The position numbers and the translations under genes are program-made. Positions 18,003-27,046 of a stretch of 64,000 nucleotides of DNA are shown one piece after another. Position 1 is the stretch's first letter; every line of letters starts with the position of its first letter. Source of the stretch: Allobosea sp. CS1GBMeth4. Its GTDB lineage: Bacteria > Pseudomonadota > Alphaproteobacteria > Rhizobiales > Beijerinckiaceae. The stretch is from positions 160,494 to 224,493 of the forward strand of contig NZ_FYAS01000031.1 of assembly GCF_900185715.1 (NCBI RefSeq). Reading direction: 5' to 3'. Below the pieces are notes generated by a model. It was not told where the DNA came from. It was given only the letters and a program-made list of their open reading frames with translations, and did no database searches.

Positions 18003-19511
18003 ATGGACGCCATCACCGAGCGCCTGCTCAGGCCGGAAGCTGCGCCCGAGCGCACGCCGGTCCCGCCCTTCGACCTCGTGATCTTCGGCGCGGGCGGCGA
18101 CCTCGCGCTGCGCAAGCTCTTTCCGGCGCTGGCACAGCGCAACGAGGAGGGCGTGCTGCCGCAGGAGAGCCGCGTCCTCGGCATCGTCCGCAAGCAGGAG
18201 GATGTCGAGGGCGTCCCCAACCAGATCGCCGCCAAGCTCGCGGCCGCCGGCCTGCCGCCGGACCGCATCGCTGCTTTCCGTCAAAGGCTGACCATGGTGC
18301 TGCTCGACGCGGTGAAGCCGGCGACCTATGGCGCTCTCAAGGACGCGCTCGGCGACTCCCAGCGCGTCCGCTCCTTCTACCTCTCGACGCCGCCCGACCT
18401 GTTCATCCCGATCTGCGAGAACCTGGCCAGGGCCGGCATCCTGACGCCGACCTCGCGCGTCATCCTGGAGAAGCCGCTCGGCCGCGATCTCGCCTCGGCC
18501 CGCGAGATCAACGACGCCGTCGCCCGCATCCTGCCGGAGAGCCGCACCTACCGGATCGACCATTATCTCGGCAAGGAGACGGTGCAGAACCTCCTGGTCC
18601 TGCGCTTCGCCAACACCCTGTTCGAGCGCTCCTGGTCGAGCCGCGACATCGACAATATCCAGATCACGGTGGCCGAAACGGTCGGGCTGGAGCAGCGCGC
18701 CGGCTATTACGACAAGGCCGGCCATCTGCGCGACATGGTCCAGAACCATGTGCTGCAATTGCTCTGCCTGTTCGCGATCGAGCCGCCGAACCAGCTCGAA
18801 GCCGATGCCGTGCGCGACGAGAAGGTGCGCGTGCTCAAGGCGCTGAGGCCGATCGTCGGGCCGGATGTGCAGCGCATGACCGTGCGCGGCCAGTACGGGC
18901 CGGGCGCGATCGACGGCCAGCGGGTCAAGGGCTATGCCGAGGAGCTCGGCCATGCCAGCGCGACCGAGACCTTCGCCGCGATCCGCTGCGAGCTCGACAC
19001 CTGGCGCTGGGCCGGCGTGCCGATCTATCTGCGCACTGGAAAGCGCATGGCGCAGCGCTATTCCGAGATCGCCGTCACCTTCAAGCCGGTGCCCCATCCG
19101 ATCTTCGGCCGCGCCCCGGGCTGCGAGGAGCTCTACGCCAACCGGCTGGTCATCCGGCTCCAGCCCAATGACGGCGTCCAGCTCCAGCTGATGATGAAGG
19201 TGCCCGGCTCCGGCAAGCTCAAGGTCGTGCCGCGCCAGCTCGACCTGCGCTACGAGACCGCTTTCGACGTGCGCACGCCCGACGCCTATGAGCGGCTGCT
19301 GACCGACGTGATCCGCGGCGACCAGACCCTGTTCATGCGCCGCGACGAGGTCGAGCAGGCCTGGGGCTGGATCGATCCGATCCTCGCCGGCTGGCAGGAC
19401 TACTACCCGCTGCCGCATCGCTATGCCGCCGGCTCCTGGGGGCCATCGCAGGCGATCGGCCTGATCGAGCGCGAAGGCCGCTCCTGGGCCGATCCGGAAC
19501 TGGTCGAATGA
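18003..19511 (+). CDS. zwf: Glucose-6-phosphate 1-dehydrogenase
   Basis: A 502-residue enzyme of usual length that oxidises glucose 6-phosphate to 6-phosphogluconolactone with NADP+ or NAD+. The nucleotide-binding loop is GAGGDLALRKL at 29-39, slightly different from the common GASGDL. The substrate-binding RIDHYLGK lies at 184-191, and the catalytic His is in the DMVQNH segment. It is the first gene of a zwf-pgl pair with a 4-base ATGA overlap, and eda follows further down, so it feeds the Entner-Doudoroff and oxidative pentose phosphate routes. ATG 18003 follows GGAGTAAGCC. Confidence 0.96.
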   Translation: MDAITERLLRPEAAPERTPVPPFDLVIFGAGGDLALRKLFPALAQRNEEGVLPQESRVLGIVRKQEDVEGVPNQIAAKLAAAGLPPDRIAAFRQRLTMVLLDAVKPATYGALKDALGDSQRVRSFYLSTPPDLFIPICENLARAGILTPTSRVILEKPLGRDLASAREINDAVARILPESRTYRIDHYLGKETVQNLLVLRFANTLFERSWSSRDIDNIQITVAETVGLEQRAGYYDKAGHLRDMVQNHVLQLLCLFAIEPPNQLEADAVRDEKVRVLKALRPIVGPDVQRMTVRGQYGPGAIDGQRVKGYAEELGHASATETFAAIRCELDTWRWAGVPIYLRTGKRMAQRYSEIAVTFKPVPHPIFGRAPGCEELYANRLVIRLQPNDGVQLQLMMKVPGSGKLKVVPRQLDLRYETAFDVRTPDAYERLLTDVIRGDQTLFMRRDEVEQAWGWIDPILAGWQDYYPLPHRYAAGSWGPSQAIGLIEREGRSWADPELVE

Positions 19512-20197
19512 CCGCCGCGGGTCCGCTGGTCCGTCACCGTTTCGAGACCCTGGCCGACGCCTCCGAGGCCCTGGCCGAGGCGATCGCCGTCAGGTTGGGC
19601 ACGCTCCTGCGGGAGCAGGGCAGCGCGCTCGTCGCCGTACCGGGCGGCACCACGCCGGCGCGTTTCCTCACGGCCCTCGGGGCGCATGAGCTGCCTTGGG
19701 AGAACGTCACGCTGATGCCGACCGACGAACGCTTCGTCGCGCCCGGCGACCAGGCCTCGAACGAGCGCATGATCCGCGCCGCCTTCGCGCCGCTGCGCGA
19801 GGGGCGCACGCCTTTCGTCTCCTTCCACAATGCCGGCGACGACCTCGCCGCGGCGGCGGCCAGCCTCGATCGCGTCCTGAGAGGGCTGCCGCCGCTCGAC
19901 ATCGTCGTCAGCGGCATGGGCGCGGACGGGCATGTCGCTTCGCTCTTCCCCGGCGAGACGGCGGCGCTCTCCGCCCCGGCCTCCGTGCATGCGGTCGCGG
20001 CGAGCCCCCCCGACCTGCCGCCGCGGCTCTCGCTCTCGCCGGCGCGGCTGCACGGCGCCGGCTATGCCGCCCTGCTGATCTCGGGGGCGGAGAAGGACCA
20101 GGTGCTGGCCTCGGCCGCCGAGCTGCCGGGCGGTTTCCCCGTCGGCCTGCTGCTCCAGCGCCGGGAAGGGCTCGACGTCTACTGGGCCAAGACGTAG
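19508..20197 (+). CDS. pgl: 6-phosphogluconolactonase
   Basis: A 229-residue protein of the glucosamine-6-phosphate isomerase/lactonase fold that hydrolyses 6-phosphogluconolactone to 6-phosphogluconate. Signature segments are AVPGGTTPARFL, MPTDERFVAPGDQASNERM and SGMGADGHVASLFPG. It overlaps the zwf stop by four bases (ATGA), so translation is coupled and flux through the two steps is matched. A palindromic repeat separates it from eda. Confidence 0.95.
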   Translation: MTAAGPLVRHRFETLADASEALAEAIAVRLGTLLREQGSALVAVPGGTTPARFLTALGAHELPWENVTLMPTDERFVAPGDQASNERMIRAAFAPLREGRTPFVSFHNAGDDLAAAAASLDRVLRGLPPLDIVVSGMGADGHVASLFPGETAALSAPASVHAVAASPPDLPPRLSLSPARLHGAGYAALLISGAEKDQVLASAAELPGGFPVGLLLQRREGLDVYWAKT

Positions 20198-20225
20198 AGG
20201 CTTCGGGGATGCCTTTGAAACCTCT

Positions 20226-20330
20226 CCGTCGTTCCGGACAAGCCGCGTAAGCGGAGCGCCGGAATCCATTGAAGGGCGTTGCGCTCCGTATGGATTCCGG
20301 CGCTCCGCTTCGCAGCGTCCGGAGTGACGG
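20226..20330. repeat. Palindromic intergenic repeat, family C (CCGTCGTTCCGGACAAGC type)
   Basis: Arms CCGTCGTTCCGGAC and GTCCGGAGTGACGG enclose inner arms CGGAGCGCCGGAATCCAT / ATGGATTCCGGCGCTCCG. It lies between pgl and eda. Confidence 0.85.
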
Positions 20331-20386
20331 CGGATATGAAGAGTCGAGACAAGGCGTCAGCCGCGCCGCGTAAGAGGAACAGCGTC

Positions 20387-21031
20387 ATGTCGGTCGCCCC
20401 CGAAATCACCCGCCTCGAGGCCTGTGGCGTCGTCCCCGTCGTCGTCATCGACGACGCCGAGATCGCCGTGCCGCTGGCGGAAGCCCTGCTCGCCGGCGGC
20501 ATCGACGTGATCGAGATCACCTTGCGCCGCCCGGCGGCGATGGCGGCGCTCGAGATCGTGGCGAAGAGGGTTCCGGGCATCCTTCCCGTGGCCGGAACGG
20601 TGGTGACGCCGGCCCAGGCGGCCGCGGTTCACGATGCCGGCGCCCGCGCCGTGGTCAGCCCCGGCTTCACCGAAAGCGTCGACGAGGCGATGCGCAGGAC
20701 AGGACTGCCCTGGCTGCCCGGCGTCGCCACCGCCTCCGACTGCATGCGCGCCGTCGGGGCGGGGCGCGCCACGTGCAAGTTCTTCCCGGCCGAGCAGGCC
20801 GGCGGGGTCGGCGCGCTCAAGGCGCTCTCGGGCCCGTTCCCGCAGCTCCGGTTCTGCCCGACCGGCGGCGTTTCGCTCGCCAATCTCGGCAATTATCTCG
20901 CGCTGCCGCAGGTGATCTGCGTCGGCGGCTCCTGGCTCGTCCCGGCCGATGCGGTGAAGGACCGCGCCTGGGCGCAGGTGACGAGACTCTCCAGGGAAGC
21001 GCGCGCGAGGGTCGCGGAATTGCGCGGCTGA
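20387..21031 (+). CDS. eda: KDPG aldolase (2-dehydro-3-deoxy-phosphogluconate aldolase)
   Basis: A 214-residue class I aldolase that cleaves KDPG to pyruvate and glyceraldehyde 3-phosphate. The general base E43 is in VIEITLR, the Schiff-base K131 in TCKFFPAE, and the phosphate/glycine loops in SPGF (91-94) and CPTGGV. ATG 20387 has AAGAGGAA upstream; a longer frame would run into the palindromic repeat. The gene lies 189 bases after pgl. The dehydratase edd, which would make its substrate, is not in this window. Confidence 0.94.
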   Translation: MSVAPEITRLEACGVVPVVVIDDAEIAVPLAEALLAGGIDVIEITLRRPAAMAALEIVAKRVPGILPVAGTVVTPAQAAAVHDAGARAVVSPGFTESVDEAMRRTGLPWLPGVATASDCMRAVGAGRATCKFFPAEQAGGVGALKALSGPFPQLRFCPTGGVSLANLGNYLALPQVICVGGSWLVPADAVKDRAWAQVTRLSREARARVAELRG

Positions 21032-21033
21032 TG

Positions 21034-21182
21034 CCGTCTTTCCGGGGCAGGCCAAAGGCCTGAGCCCGGAATCCAGAACCGATGCCGATTCCAAGGGGAC
21101 TTTTCGATCAGGCGCCTTCGCGACCGGGCGCAGCGGTTCTGGATTCCGGGCTCTTCGCTGGCGCGAAGCCCCGGAATGACCG
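21034..21182. repeat. Palindromic intergenic repeat, family A, copy 3
   Basis: Arms CCGTCTTTCCGGGGC and GCCCCGGAATGACCG, with inner GAATCCAGAACC / GGTTCTGGATTC. It begins two bases after the eda stop and sits between convergent eda and the DUF2239 gene, so it may serve as a two-way terminator. Confidence 0.85.
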
Positions 21183-21190
21183 TGTGCGCC

Positions 21191-21754
21191 TCAATCCTCG
21201 TCCCGGACCGCGCTCCAGGCCAGTTCCTGGGCATAGGTGCGGATGTCGGCCGGCCAGCCCGATGCCTGCCGGAAGAAGCCGACCTCGTCATTGGCGAAGA
21301 GCGCGCGCGTCGCCTCCTCGAAGCCCGGCAGGTCGCCGGCGAGCGCGTGCATGACGCGATAGGCCGCCTCGCGGGCGATCCGTCCTTGCGTCTCGCCACG
21401 ATCGCCGCGCCGGGCTTCGTCGATCAGGCGCCTGAGCGCCTGCGAGGCGCCGCCTGGCTGCGCCGCGAGCCATTCCCAATGCCGTGGCAGCAGCGTCACC
21501 TCGCGCGCGACCACGCCGAGCTTCGGCCGTCCGCGTCCGCGCGGCTCGTCGCCCAGTCTGGCGACGATCTCCGCCGGGGTGCCGCGCAGGTCGAGATCGA
21601 TCACCCGGCCGGTCGCGTCGTCGAAGGTCAGTGGCGTTGCTTCGGGGCTCTCGTCCAGTCGTTTCCGCACGGCGACGGCAACTTCGGCCAGGCGGCCTCG
21701 GGCGAGGATGCTGCTGCCGTCGAAGGCAGTGGAAAGACGATCGGCGTCGGGCAT
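21191..21754 (-). CDS. DUF2239 family protein
   Basis: A 187-residue cytoplasmic protein of unknown function. The central segment GRPKLGVVAREVTLLPRHWEWL and the following AAQPGGASQALRRLIDEAR are the family hallmark. The GRPK piece and basic character hint at nucleic-acid contact, but this is inference. The ATG at 21754 is 99 bases from the divergent GIY-YIG gene start, and the two share an AT-rich promoter region with direct repeats. Confidence 0.87.
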   Translation of the reverse strand: MPDADRLSTAFDGSSILARGRLAEVAVAVRKRLDESPEATPLTFDDATGRVIDLDLRGTPAEIVARLGDEPRGRGRPKLGVVAREVTLLPRHWEWLAAQPGGASQALRRLIDEARRGDRGETQGRIAREAAYRVMHALAGDLPGFEEATRALFANDEVGFFRQASGWPADIRTYAQELAWSAVRDED

Positions 21755-21781
21755 GGTCGGTTCCTGAGTGGGGCGATAAAA

Positions 21782-21825
21782 TACCCGGATAAAAATACTT
21801 GAGTCAATATTGCCCGGATGATAAT
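21782..21825. promoter_or_regulatory. Direct-repeat operator-like sites in DUF2239 / GIY-YIG promoter
   Basis: CCCGGATAAAAAT (21784-21796) and CCCGGATGATAAT (21813-21825) match at 11 of 13 positions and are 29 bases apart, about three helical turns. The first lies within TACCCGGATA, which is nearly palindromic. On the minus strand, TTGACT and TATTTT with an 18-base spacer could be the DUF2239 promoter, overlapping these boxes. The region is strikingly AT-rich for this genome. Confidence 0.5.
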
Positions 21826-21853
21826 TGCCGTGCCCTCATTGAAGGAGGGCGCA

Positions 21854-22189
21854 ATGCGTCGCGAGGACAGGAAGGCGGCCATTGCGGCCTATCGAGAGCG
21901 CAAGGTCGCAGCCGGCATCTATCTGGTGCGCTGCCTCGCGAGCGGCGAGCGCTGGGCCGGGCAGGCGCCGGACCTCTCGACCATCCGGAACCGGGTCTGG
22001 TTCACGCTGCGCCATGGCAGCCATCGCGGGCGAAAGCTGCAGGCCGCCTGGAACGCGCATGGCGAGAGCGCCTTCGCCTTCGAGGAGCTCGAACGTCTCG
22101 ACGAGAAGGCGCTGGAGGCCGGCCGCGAGCGCGTCATGAAGGCGCGGCTGGCGCATTGGTGCGTGGAATTGGGGGCGGAGGCGGTGTGA
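21854..22189 (+). CDS. Small GIY-YIG nuclease-family protein
   Basis: A 111-residue protein. GIY is at residues 21-23 in AAGIYLVRC and the second motif position reads WAG (34-36) instead of YIG/YVG, followed by an Arg-rich helix (TIRNRVWFTLRHG). The GIY-YIG fold is a single-strand-cutting nuclease module; whether this variant is catalytic is uncertain. ATG 21854 has a strong GAAGGAGG Shine-Dalgarno sequence; an in-frame ATG at 21818 lacks one. It is divergent from the DUF2239 gene, a pairing suggestive of shared control. Confidence 0.82.
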   Translation: MRREDRKAAIAAYRERKVAAGIYLVRCLASGERWAGQAPDLSTIRNRVWFTLRHGSHRGRKLQAAWNAHGESAFAFEELERLDEKALEAGRERVMKARLAHWCVELGAEAV

Positions 22190-22260
22190 GGCGACGCGCC
22201 GTCATGCCAGAAAGAAGACGTGGATGGCCGGGACGAGCCCGGCCGTGACGGGAAGCGGCG

Positions 22261-23367
22261 TCAGGCCGCCAGCCGCTCCACCACGATGTCCGCGATCGCG
22301 AGCGAGCTCGTCAGGCCGGGGCTCTCGATGCCGAGTAGGTTGACCAGCCCGGGCAAGCCATGCTCCGCCGGCCCGTCGATGCGGAAATCCGGCATCGGCT
22401 CGGCCGGCCCGTGCAGCTTGGGCCGGATGCCGGCATAGTCGGCGACGAGCGCGCCGTCGGGCAGGGCCGGCCAGTAGGTCCTGATCGCGGCATAGAACGT
22501 CCCGGCGCGGCCGGGATCGACCACGAGATCCTGATCGTGCTCGACCCATTCGACATCGGGGCCGAACTTGACGCGGCCGGCCATGTCGATGGTGGCGTGG
22601 ATACCGAGGCCGGCCGCCTCCGGGATCGGATAGATCAGATGGTTGAAGGGCTGCCTGCCCAGCAGCGAGAAATAATTGCCCTTGGCGAAGGATTGTCTCG
22701 GCACATGCGTCCCCGGGAAGCCGTCGAGCTTGCCGAGAAGGCGCGGCGCGCCGTGGCCGGCCGAATTCACCACGGTGCCGGCGGTATAGGTCGCGGGGTC
22801 CGCCCCGCCGAAATCGACGCTGAAGCCGCTGCCCTCGCGCCGCCAGCCCAGGATCGGCGTATTCAGCGCGAGCGAGCCACCGGCTGCCTCGCAATCGCCG
22901 AGCAGCGACAGCATCAGGGCATGGCTGTCGACCACGCCGGTCTCGGGCGAGAGCAGGGCGATCTCGCAGGTCACCTCCGGCTCCAGCGCCTTCGCCTGCG
23001 CACCGTCGAGCCAGCGCAGGGAGGTCACGCCCGAGGCGGCGGCGCGGGCCGCGATCGTCTCCAGCGCCGGACGCTGGCCGGCATGGGTGCCGACGATCAG
23101 TTTGCCGCAGGCCTTGTGCGGCAGGCCGCGCTCGCGAAGATAGGCATAGAGCAGCGAACGCCCCTCGACGCAGACGCGCGCCTTCAGCGAGCCCGGCGGA
23201 TAATAGATGCCCGCGTGGATGACCTCGCTGTTGCGCGCCGAGGTCTGGGTGCCGATCCCGTCGGCGGCCTCGGCGATCACGACCTCGCGGCCGGCGAGCG
23301 CGAGCGCGCGCGCCGTCGCGAGGCCGACGACGCCGGCCCCGATCACCAGGCAGTCGATGTCGCTCAT
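22261..23367 (-). CDS. FAD-dependent oxidoreductase, L-2-hydroxyglutarate oxidase-like
   Basis: A 368-residue DAO-family flavoprotein. The N-terminal Rossmann motif is CLVIGAGVVGLATARAL with an acidic end of strand 2 (VVIAEA), and the NSEVIHAGIYYPPGSLKA segment is typical of LhgO-like enzymes. The C-terminal flavin motif is near GIESPGLTSSLAIAD. The likely reaction is oxidation of a 2-hydroxy acid such as L-2-hydroxyglutarate, with electrons passed to the respiratory chain; substrate is inferred from family resemblance only. Its start overlaps the upstream M20 hydrolase stop by four bases (ATGA), so the two are co-translated. Confidence 0.88.
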   Translation of the reverse strand: MSDIDCLVIGAGVVGLATARALALAGREVVIAEAADGIGTQTSARNSEVIHAGIYYPPGSLKARVCVEGRSLLYAYLRERGLPHKACGKLIVGTHAGQRPALETIAARAAASGVTSLRWLDGAQAKALEPEVTCEIALLSPETGVVDSHALMLSLLGDCEAAGGSLALNTPILGWRREGSGFSVDFGGADPATYTAGTVVNSAGHGAPRLLGKLDGFPGTHVPRQSFAKGNYFSLLGRQPFNHLIYPIPEAAGLGIHATIDMAGRVKFGPDVEWVEHDQDLVVDPGRAGTFYAAIRTYWPALPDGALVADYAGIRPKLHGPAEPMPDFRIDGPAEHGLPGLVNLLGIESPGLTSSLAIADIVVERLAA

Positions 23368-24539
23368 GCCACGCGCTGCGGCATCGCCATTTCGACCAGG
23401 CTCGCCCAATAGGTCATGCCCACCGGGATCGCCTTGTCGTTGAACTCGTAGGCGGGGTGGTGCAGCCCGGCCGAATCGCCGTTGCCCATGAAGATGTAGG
23501 CGCCCGGCCGCTCCTCGAGCATGAAGGAGAAGTCCTCCGAACCCATGGTCGGCGGCACCCCGGTGTCGATCGCCTCCTTGCCGAAGGCGCTCTTCGTCGC
23601 GCTGGTGACGAAGTCGGTCTGTCCGGCATGGTTGAAGGTGACCGGGTAGCCGCGCTCGTATTCGATCGTGACGCTGAGGCCGAAGGCCTGGCAGGTGCCG
23701 GCGACGATCTCGCGGAAGCGCTTCTCGGCGAGGTCGCGCATCTCCGGGGAGAGTGAGCGCACCGTGCCCTTGATCTCGGCATGCTGCGGGATGACGTTGA
23801 AGGCCTGGCCGGCCTGCAGCGCCGTCACCGAGACGACGACGGAATCGAGCGGATCGGCATTGCGCGAGGCGATGGTCTGCAGCGAGGAGACGAGCTGGCA
23901 GGCGGCGACCAGCGGGTCGATCGTCTCGTTCGGCTTGGCGGCGTGGCCACCGCGGCCTTCGAGCCTGACCAGAAAGCGGTCGGCCGCCGCCATCATCGGC
24001 CCCTTGCGGATGGCGAACTGGCCGACCGGCAGGCCCGGCATGTTGTGCAGGCCGTAGACCTCCTGCACGCCGAAGCGCTCCATCAGCCCATCCTTGCACA
24101 TCTCCCGGCCGCCACCGCCGCCTTCCTCGGCCGGCTGGAAGATCACGATCGCGGTTCCGTCGAAGTCGCGGGTCTGAGCCAGGTACTTGGCCGCGCCGAG
24201 CAGCATGGCGGTGTGCCCGTCATGGCCGCAGGCGTGCATCGTGCCGGGCACGGTCGAGCGATGCTCGAGATTGGTCTCCTCGTGGATCGGCAGCGCGTCC
24301 ATGTCGGCGCGCAGGCCGATGACCTTGCCGGAATCCTGACCCTTGCCGCGGATCACGCCGACGACGCCGGTGCGCCCGATCCCGGTCACCACCTCGTCGA
24401 CGCCCCACTCCTTGAGCTTGTCGGCGACGATGCCGGCCGTGCGGTGCACATCGAAGAGCAGTTCGGGATGGCGGTGGAAGTCGCGGCGGATCGCGCTGAT
24501 CTCCGGTTCGATCGCGGCGATGAGATCGGATTTGGGCAT
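23364..24539 (-). CDS. M20 family amidohydrolase (hippurate/N-acyl amino acid hydrolase type)
   Basis: A 391-residue zinc-dependent M20D peptidase/aminoacylase. Metal-site segments are visible: [20 protein letters not shown] (with the Cys typical of aminoacylases) and the PAEEGGGG glutamate pair; a bacterial dimerisation domain sits in the middle. It probably removes an acyl group from an N-acyl amino acid. ATG 24539 is used because the family N-terminus ([18 protein letters not shown]) follows it closely. It is the first gene of a two-gene unit with the FAD oxidase and is divergent from purC across 210 bases with no recognisable feature. Confidence 0.9.
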   Translation of the reverse strand: MPKSDLIAAIEPEISAIRRDFHRHPELLFDVHRTAGIVADKLKEWGVDEVVTGIGRTGVVGVIRGKGQDSGKVIGLRADMDALPIHEETNLEHRSTVPGTMHACGHDGHTAMLLGAAKYLAQTRDFDGTAIVIFQPAEEGGGGGREMCKDGLMERFGVQEVYGLHNMPGLPVGQFAIRKGPMMAAADRFLVRLEGRGGHAAKPNETIDPLVAACQLVSSLQTIASRNADPLDSVVVSVTALQAGQAFNVIPQHAEIKGTVRSLSPEMRDLAEKRFREIVAGTCQAFGLSVTIEYERGYPVTFNHAGQTDFVTSATKSAFGKEAIDTGVPPTMGSEDFSFMLEERPGAYIFMGNGDSAGLHHPAYEFNDKAIPVGMTYWASLVEMAMPQRVA

Positions 24540-24749
24540 CGTGTCCTCGACAGGTCGCGGCTTGGCAGAAAACGGGTTGTGGGCGCGCACGCTAGCCCGG
24601 CGGGGCGCGTCCGTCCAAGCCGAATGCGGCATGAGGGGGCGGAGGCCGGCGAATGCGTCGCGCCTCCTGTCCACATCGCTGCGAAAGGGTTAAGAGCGAA
24701 ACGTCCGGAGAGTCTCGCTCCGGGCGATCCCGACCTGACGAGTGCTGCC

Positions 24750-25700
24750 ATGTCCGAGGCCCAGACGATCCGCGATGTCACGATCCCGGAGCTGCCCAAC
24801 CATTACCGCGGCAAGGTCCGCGAGAATTACGACCTGCCGGACGGGCGCCGGATCATCATCGCCACCGATCGCCTCAGCGCCTTCGACCGCGCCATCGCCT
24901 GCATCCCGTTCAAGGGCCAGGTGCTGACCCAGACGGCGCGCTTCTGGTTCGAGGAGACGGCGGACATCTGCCCCAATCACGTGCTCGACTATCCCGATCC
25001 CAATGTCGTCGTCGGCAGGCGCCTCGACATCCTGCCGGTCGAGATCGTGGCGCGCGGCTATCTCGCCGGCACCACCGGCACCTCGATCCTGACCATGTAC
25101 AAGCAGGGCGCGCGCGAGATGTACGGCCAGCGCTTCCCCGATGGCCTGCGCGACAACGAGGCGCTGCCGCAGGCGATCATCACCCCGACCAGCAAGGCCT
25201 TCGACGGGGGCCATGACGAGCCGCTCTCGCCGGCACAGATCCTGGAGCAGGGGCTGCTGACCGAGGCGCAATGGGAGATCGTGTCCAGCTACGCGCTGGC
25301 GCTGTTCGCCCGGGGCCAGCAACTCGCGGCCGAGCGCGGCCTCATCCTCGCCGACACCAAATACGAGTTCGGCACCGATTCCGAGGGCAGGATCATTCTG
25401 GCCGACGAGATCCATACGCCCGATTCGAGCCGCTACTGGTTCGCCGGCAGCTATGCCGAGCGTTTCGCCCGCGGCGAGAAGCCGGAGAGCTTCGACAAGG
25501 ATTTCGTGCGCAACTGGGTCGCCGCGCGCTGCGACCCCTACAGGGAGCCGATCCCGCCGATCCCGGACGAACTGATCGAACAGACCTCGCAGGTCTACAT
25601 CAGGGCGTTCGAGACGATCACGGGCAAGGCCTTCGAGCCGCCTCCGGCCGATATTCCGCCGCTGGAGCGGATCCGGCAGAACCTCGCGCGCTATTTCTGA
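24750..25700 (+). CDS. purC: SAICAR synthase (phosphoribosylaminoimidazole-succinocarboxamide synthase)
   Basis: A 316-residue purine biosynthesis enzyme that joins aspartate to CAIR using ATP. Segments [37 protein letters not shown] and DTKYEFG are the SAICAR synthase signatures. The length and the long C-terminal part ([12 protein letters not shown]) fit the longer proteobacterial/yeast-like form rather than the 240-residue E. coli type. ATG 24750 matches the family N-terminus; the frame is open far upstream only because of high GC. It is a stand-alone housekeeping gene that converges on the Bug protein gene with a 16-base gap. Confidence 0.95.
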   Translation: MSEAQTIRDVTIPELPNHYRGKVRENYDLPDGRRIIIATDRLSAFDRAIACIPFKGQVLTQTARFWFEETADICPNHVLDYPDPNVVVGRRLDILPVEIVARGYLAGTTGTSILTMYKQGAREMYGQRFPDGLRDNEALPQAIITPTSKAFDGGHDEPLSPAQILEQGLLTEAQWEIVSSYALALFARGQQLAAERGLILADTKYEFGTDSEGRIILADEIHTPDSSRYWFAGSYAERFARGEKPESFDKDFVRNWVAARCDPYREPIPPIPDELIEQTSQVYIRAFETITGKAFEPPPADIPPLERIRQNLARYF

Positions 25701-25716
25701 GGCGCGCCCACGGCGC

Positions 25717-26685
25717 TCACTCCGGCTGGATGCCGGCCGCCTTGACGATATCGGCCCATTTCCTGATCTCGACCGGCACGAACGCCCGCAGTTCGGCCGG
25801 CGTGCCGGCCTCCGGCTCGATGCCGGCGGCGAGCAGGCGCTCCTGGGTCGCCTTGTCGTTGAGCGCGGCGACGAACGCCTGGTTGAGCCTGGCGACGACC
25901 GGTTGCGGTGTCCTGGCCGGAGCGAAGGCGGCGAACCAGGCGGCGAGGTCGTAGCCTGCGACGCCGGCTTCCGCCATCGTCGGCAGGTCCGGCGCGAGCG
26001 CGCTGCGCCTGGCGGTCGAGACGGCGAGCCCGTTGACCTTGCCGGCCTTGATCTGCGGCAGGGTCGTCGAGATGTCGGCGAAGACGAGCGAGATCTGGCC
26101 GCCGAGCAGGTCGGTGATCGCCTGCGGATTGCTGCGATAGGGCACATAGGTCAGATCGAGCCCGGCGAGCGACTTCAGCATCTCGCCGGCGATGCGCGAC
26201 GAGCTCGAGCCGGCTCCGAAGGTGAGCTTGCCCGGATTGGCCTTGGCGTAGGCGACGAGGTCTTGCACCGTCCTGGCCGGGACGGACTGATGCGTCGCCA
26301 GCGCCAAGGTGATCGTGCCGAGCTTGCCGACCGGCTCGAAATCCTTGACCGCGTCATAGGGCACGCTCTTGAGCAGGCTCTGGTTGGCGCCGTGCGTCGT
26401 GTTGGTGGTGATCAGCAGCGTATGGCCGTCGGCATCGGCGCGGGCGACGTTCTGCGCGGCCAGGATGCCGCTGGCGCCGGCGAGATTCTCGATCACGACC
26501 GGCTTGCCGAGGCTCTTCGACAGACTCTCTCCGAGGATGCGCGCCAGCGCGTCGGTGGCGCTGCCGGCCGCGAACGGCACGACGAACTTGATCGACCTGC
26601 TCGGGAAATCCTGAGCCGTCGCCGGCAGTGCCAGCCCGGCCGCGGCCGCGGCCGCCGTGGAGAGCATCCATCGTCTCGTCTGCAT
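25717..26685 (-). CDS. Tripartite tricarboxylate transporter binding protein (Bug family)
   Basis: A 322-residue extracytoplasmic binding protein of the Bug/TctC family. The N-terminal signal MQTRRWMLSTAAAAAAGLALPATA has a twin-Arg and may be Tat- or Sec-routed. Typical strands SIKFVVPFAAGSATDALARI and LKSLAGLDLTYVPYRS are present. These proteins capture carboxylates and normally serve TctA/TctB membrane components, which are absent here. ATG 26685 is preceded by GGAGGAGAC, which decides against the in-frame ATG at 26700. It is grouped with AtuA-type genes upstream, suggesting uptake or sensing of an organic acid. Confidence 0.9.
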   Translation of the reverse strand: MQTRRWMLSTAAAAAAGLALPATAQDFPSRSIKFVVPFAAGSATDALARILGESLSKSLGKPVVIENLAGASGILAAQNVARADADGHTLLITTNTTHGANQSLLKSVPYDAVKDFEPVGKLGTITLALATHQSVPARTVQDLVAYAKANPGKLTFGAGSSSSRIAGEMLKSLAGLDLTYVPYRSNPQAITDLLGGQISLVFADISTTLPQIKAGKVNGLAVSTARRSALAPDLPTMAEAGVAGYDLAAWFAAFAPARTPQPVVARLNQAFVAALNDKATQERLLAAGIEPEAGTPAELRAFVPVEIRKWADIVKAAGIQPE

Positions 26686-26736
26686 CGTCGTCTCCTCCAT
26701 GGTTTCGGTTGTCGCCCGCTTGCGCGCGGGCGGCTT

Positions 26737-27045
26737 TCATTCGTCGGGAATGTCGAGATCGAGCAGGGCCGAGCTCAGGCTCTTGCCGTGCGTGTCGAGC
26801 GCGAGCGAGCGGGTGACGCCGCCGCCGAGCGCCTGGCGCATGACGAAGTTCAGCGCGCCGAGGCTCGGCACCTCGTAGCGAGTGACGTCTCCGGCGACGA
26901 GCCCGCCGAAATGCGCCTTGACGCGGGCCGCCGTGACCTCCCGGACGAGTCTCGGATAGTCGGCCGGATCGAAGGCGATCAGCGCGATGCTGGAGGTGTC
27001 GCCCTTGTCGCCGGTGCGGGCATGGGCGATCTGGCGCAGCTTCAT
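26737..27045 (-). CDS. AtuA-related small protein
   Basis: A 102-residue protein beginning MKLRQIAHARTGDKGDTSSIAL, the hallmark of the short AtuA-associated family. In other genomes this sequence is sometimes the C-terminal domain of the AtuA protein; here it is a separate gene starting one base after the larger partner ends, so the two probably form a complex. The reaction is unknown; the family takes its name from the acyclic terpene utilisation locus of Pseudomonas. Confidence 0.85.
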   Translation of the reverse strand: MKLRQIAHARTGDKGDTSSIALIAFDPADYPRLVREVTAARVKAHFGGLVAGDVTRYEVPSLGALNFVMRQALGGGVTRSLALDTHGKSLSSALLDLDIPDE

Positions 27046-27046
27046 C

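Noticed and set aside
23781..24749. N-terminal extension of purC by about 320 codons
   Set aside because: The extension overlaps the M20 gene in antisense and has no SAICAR synthase similarity; the family N-terminus begins at 24750.
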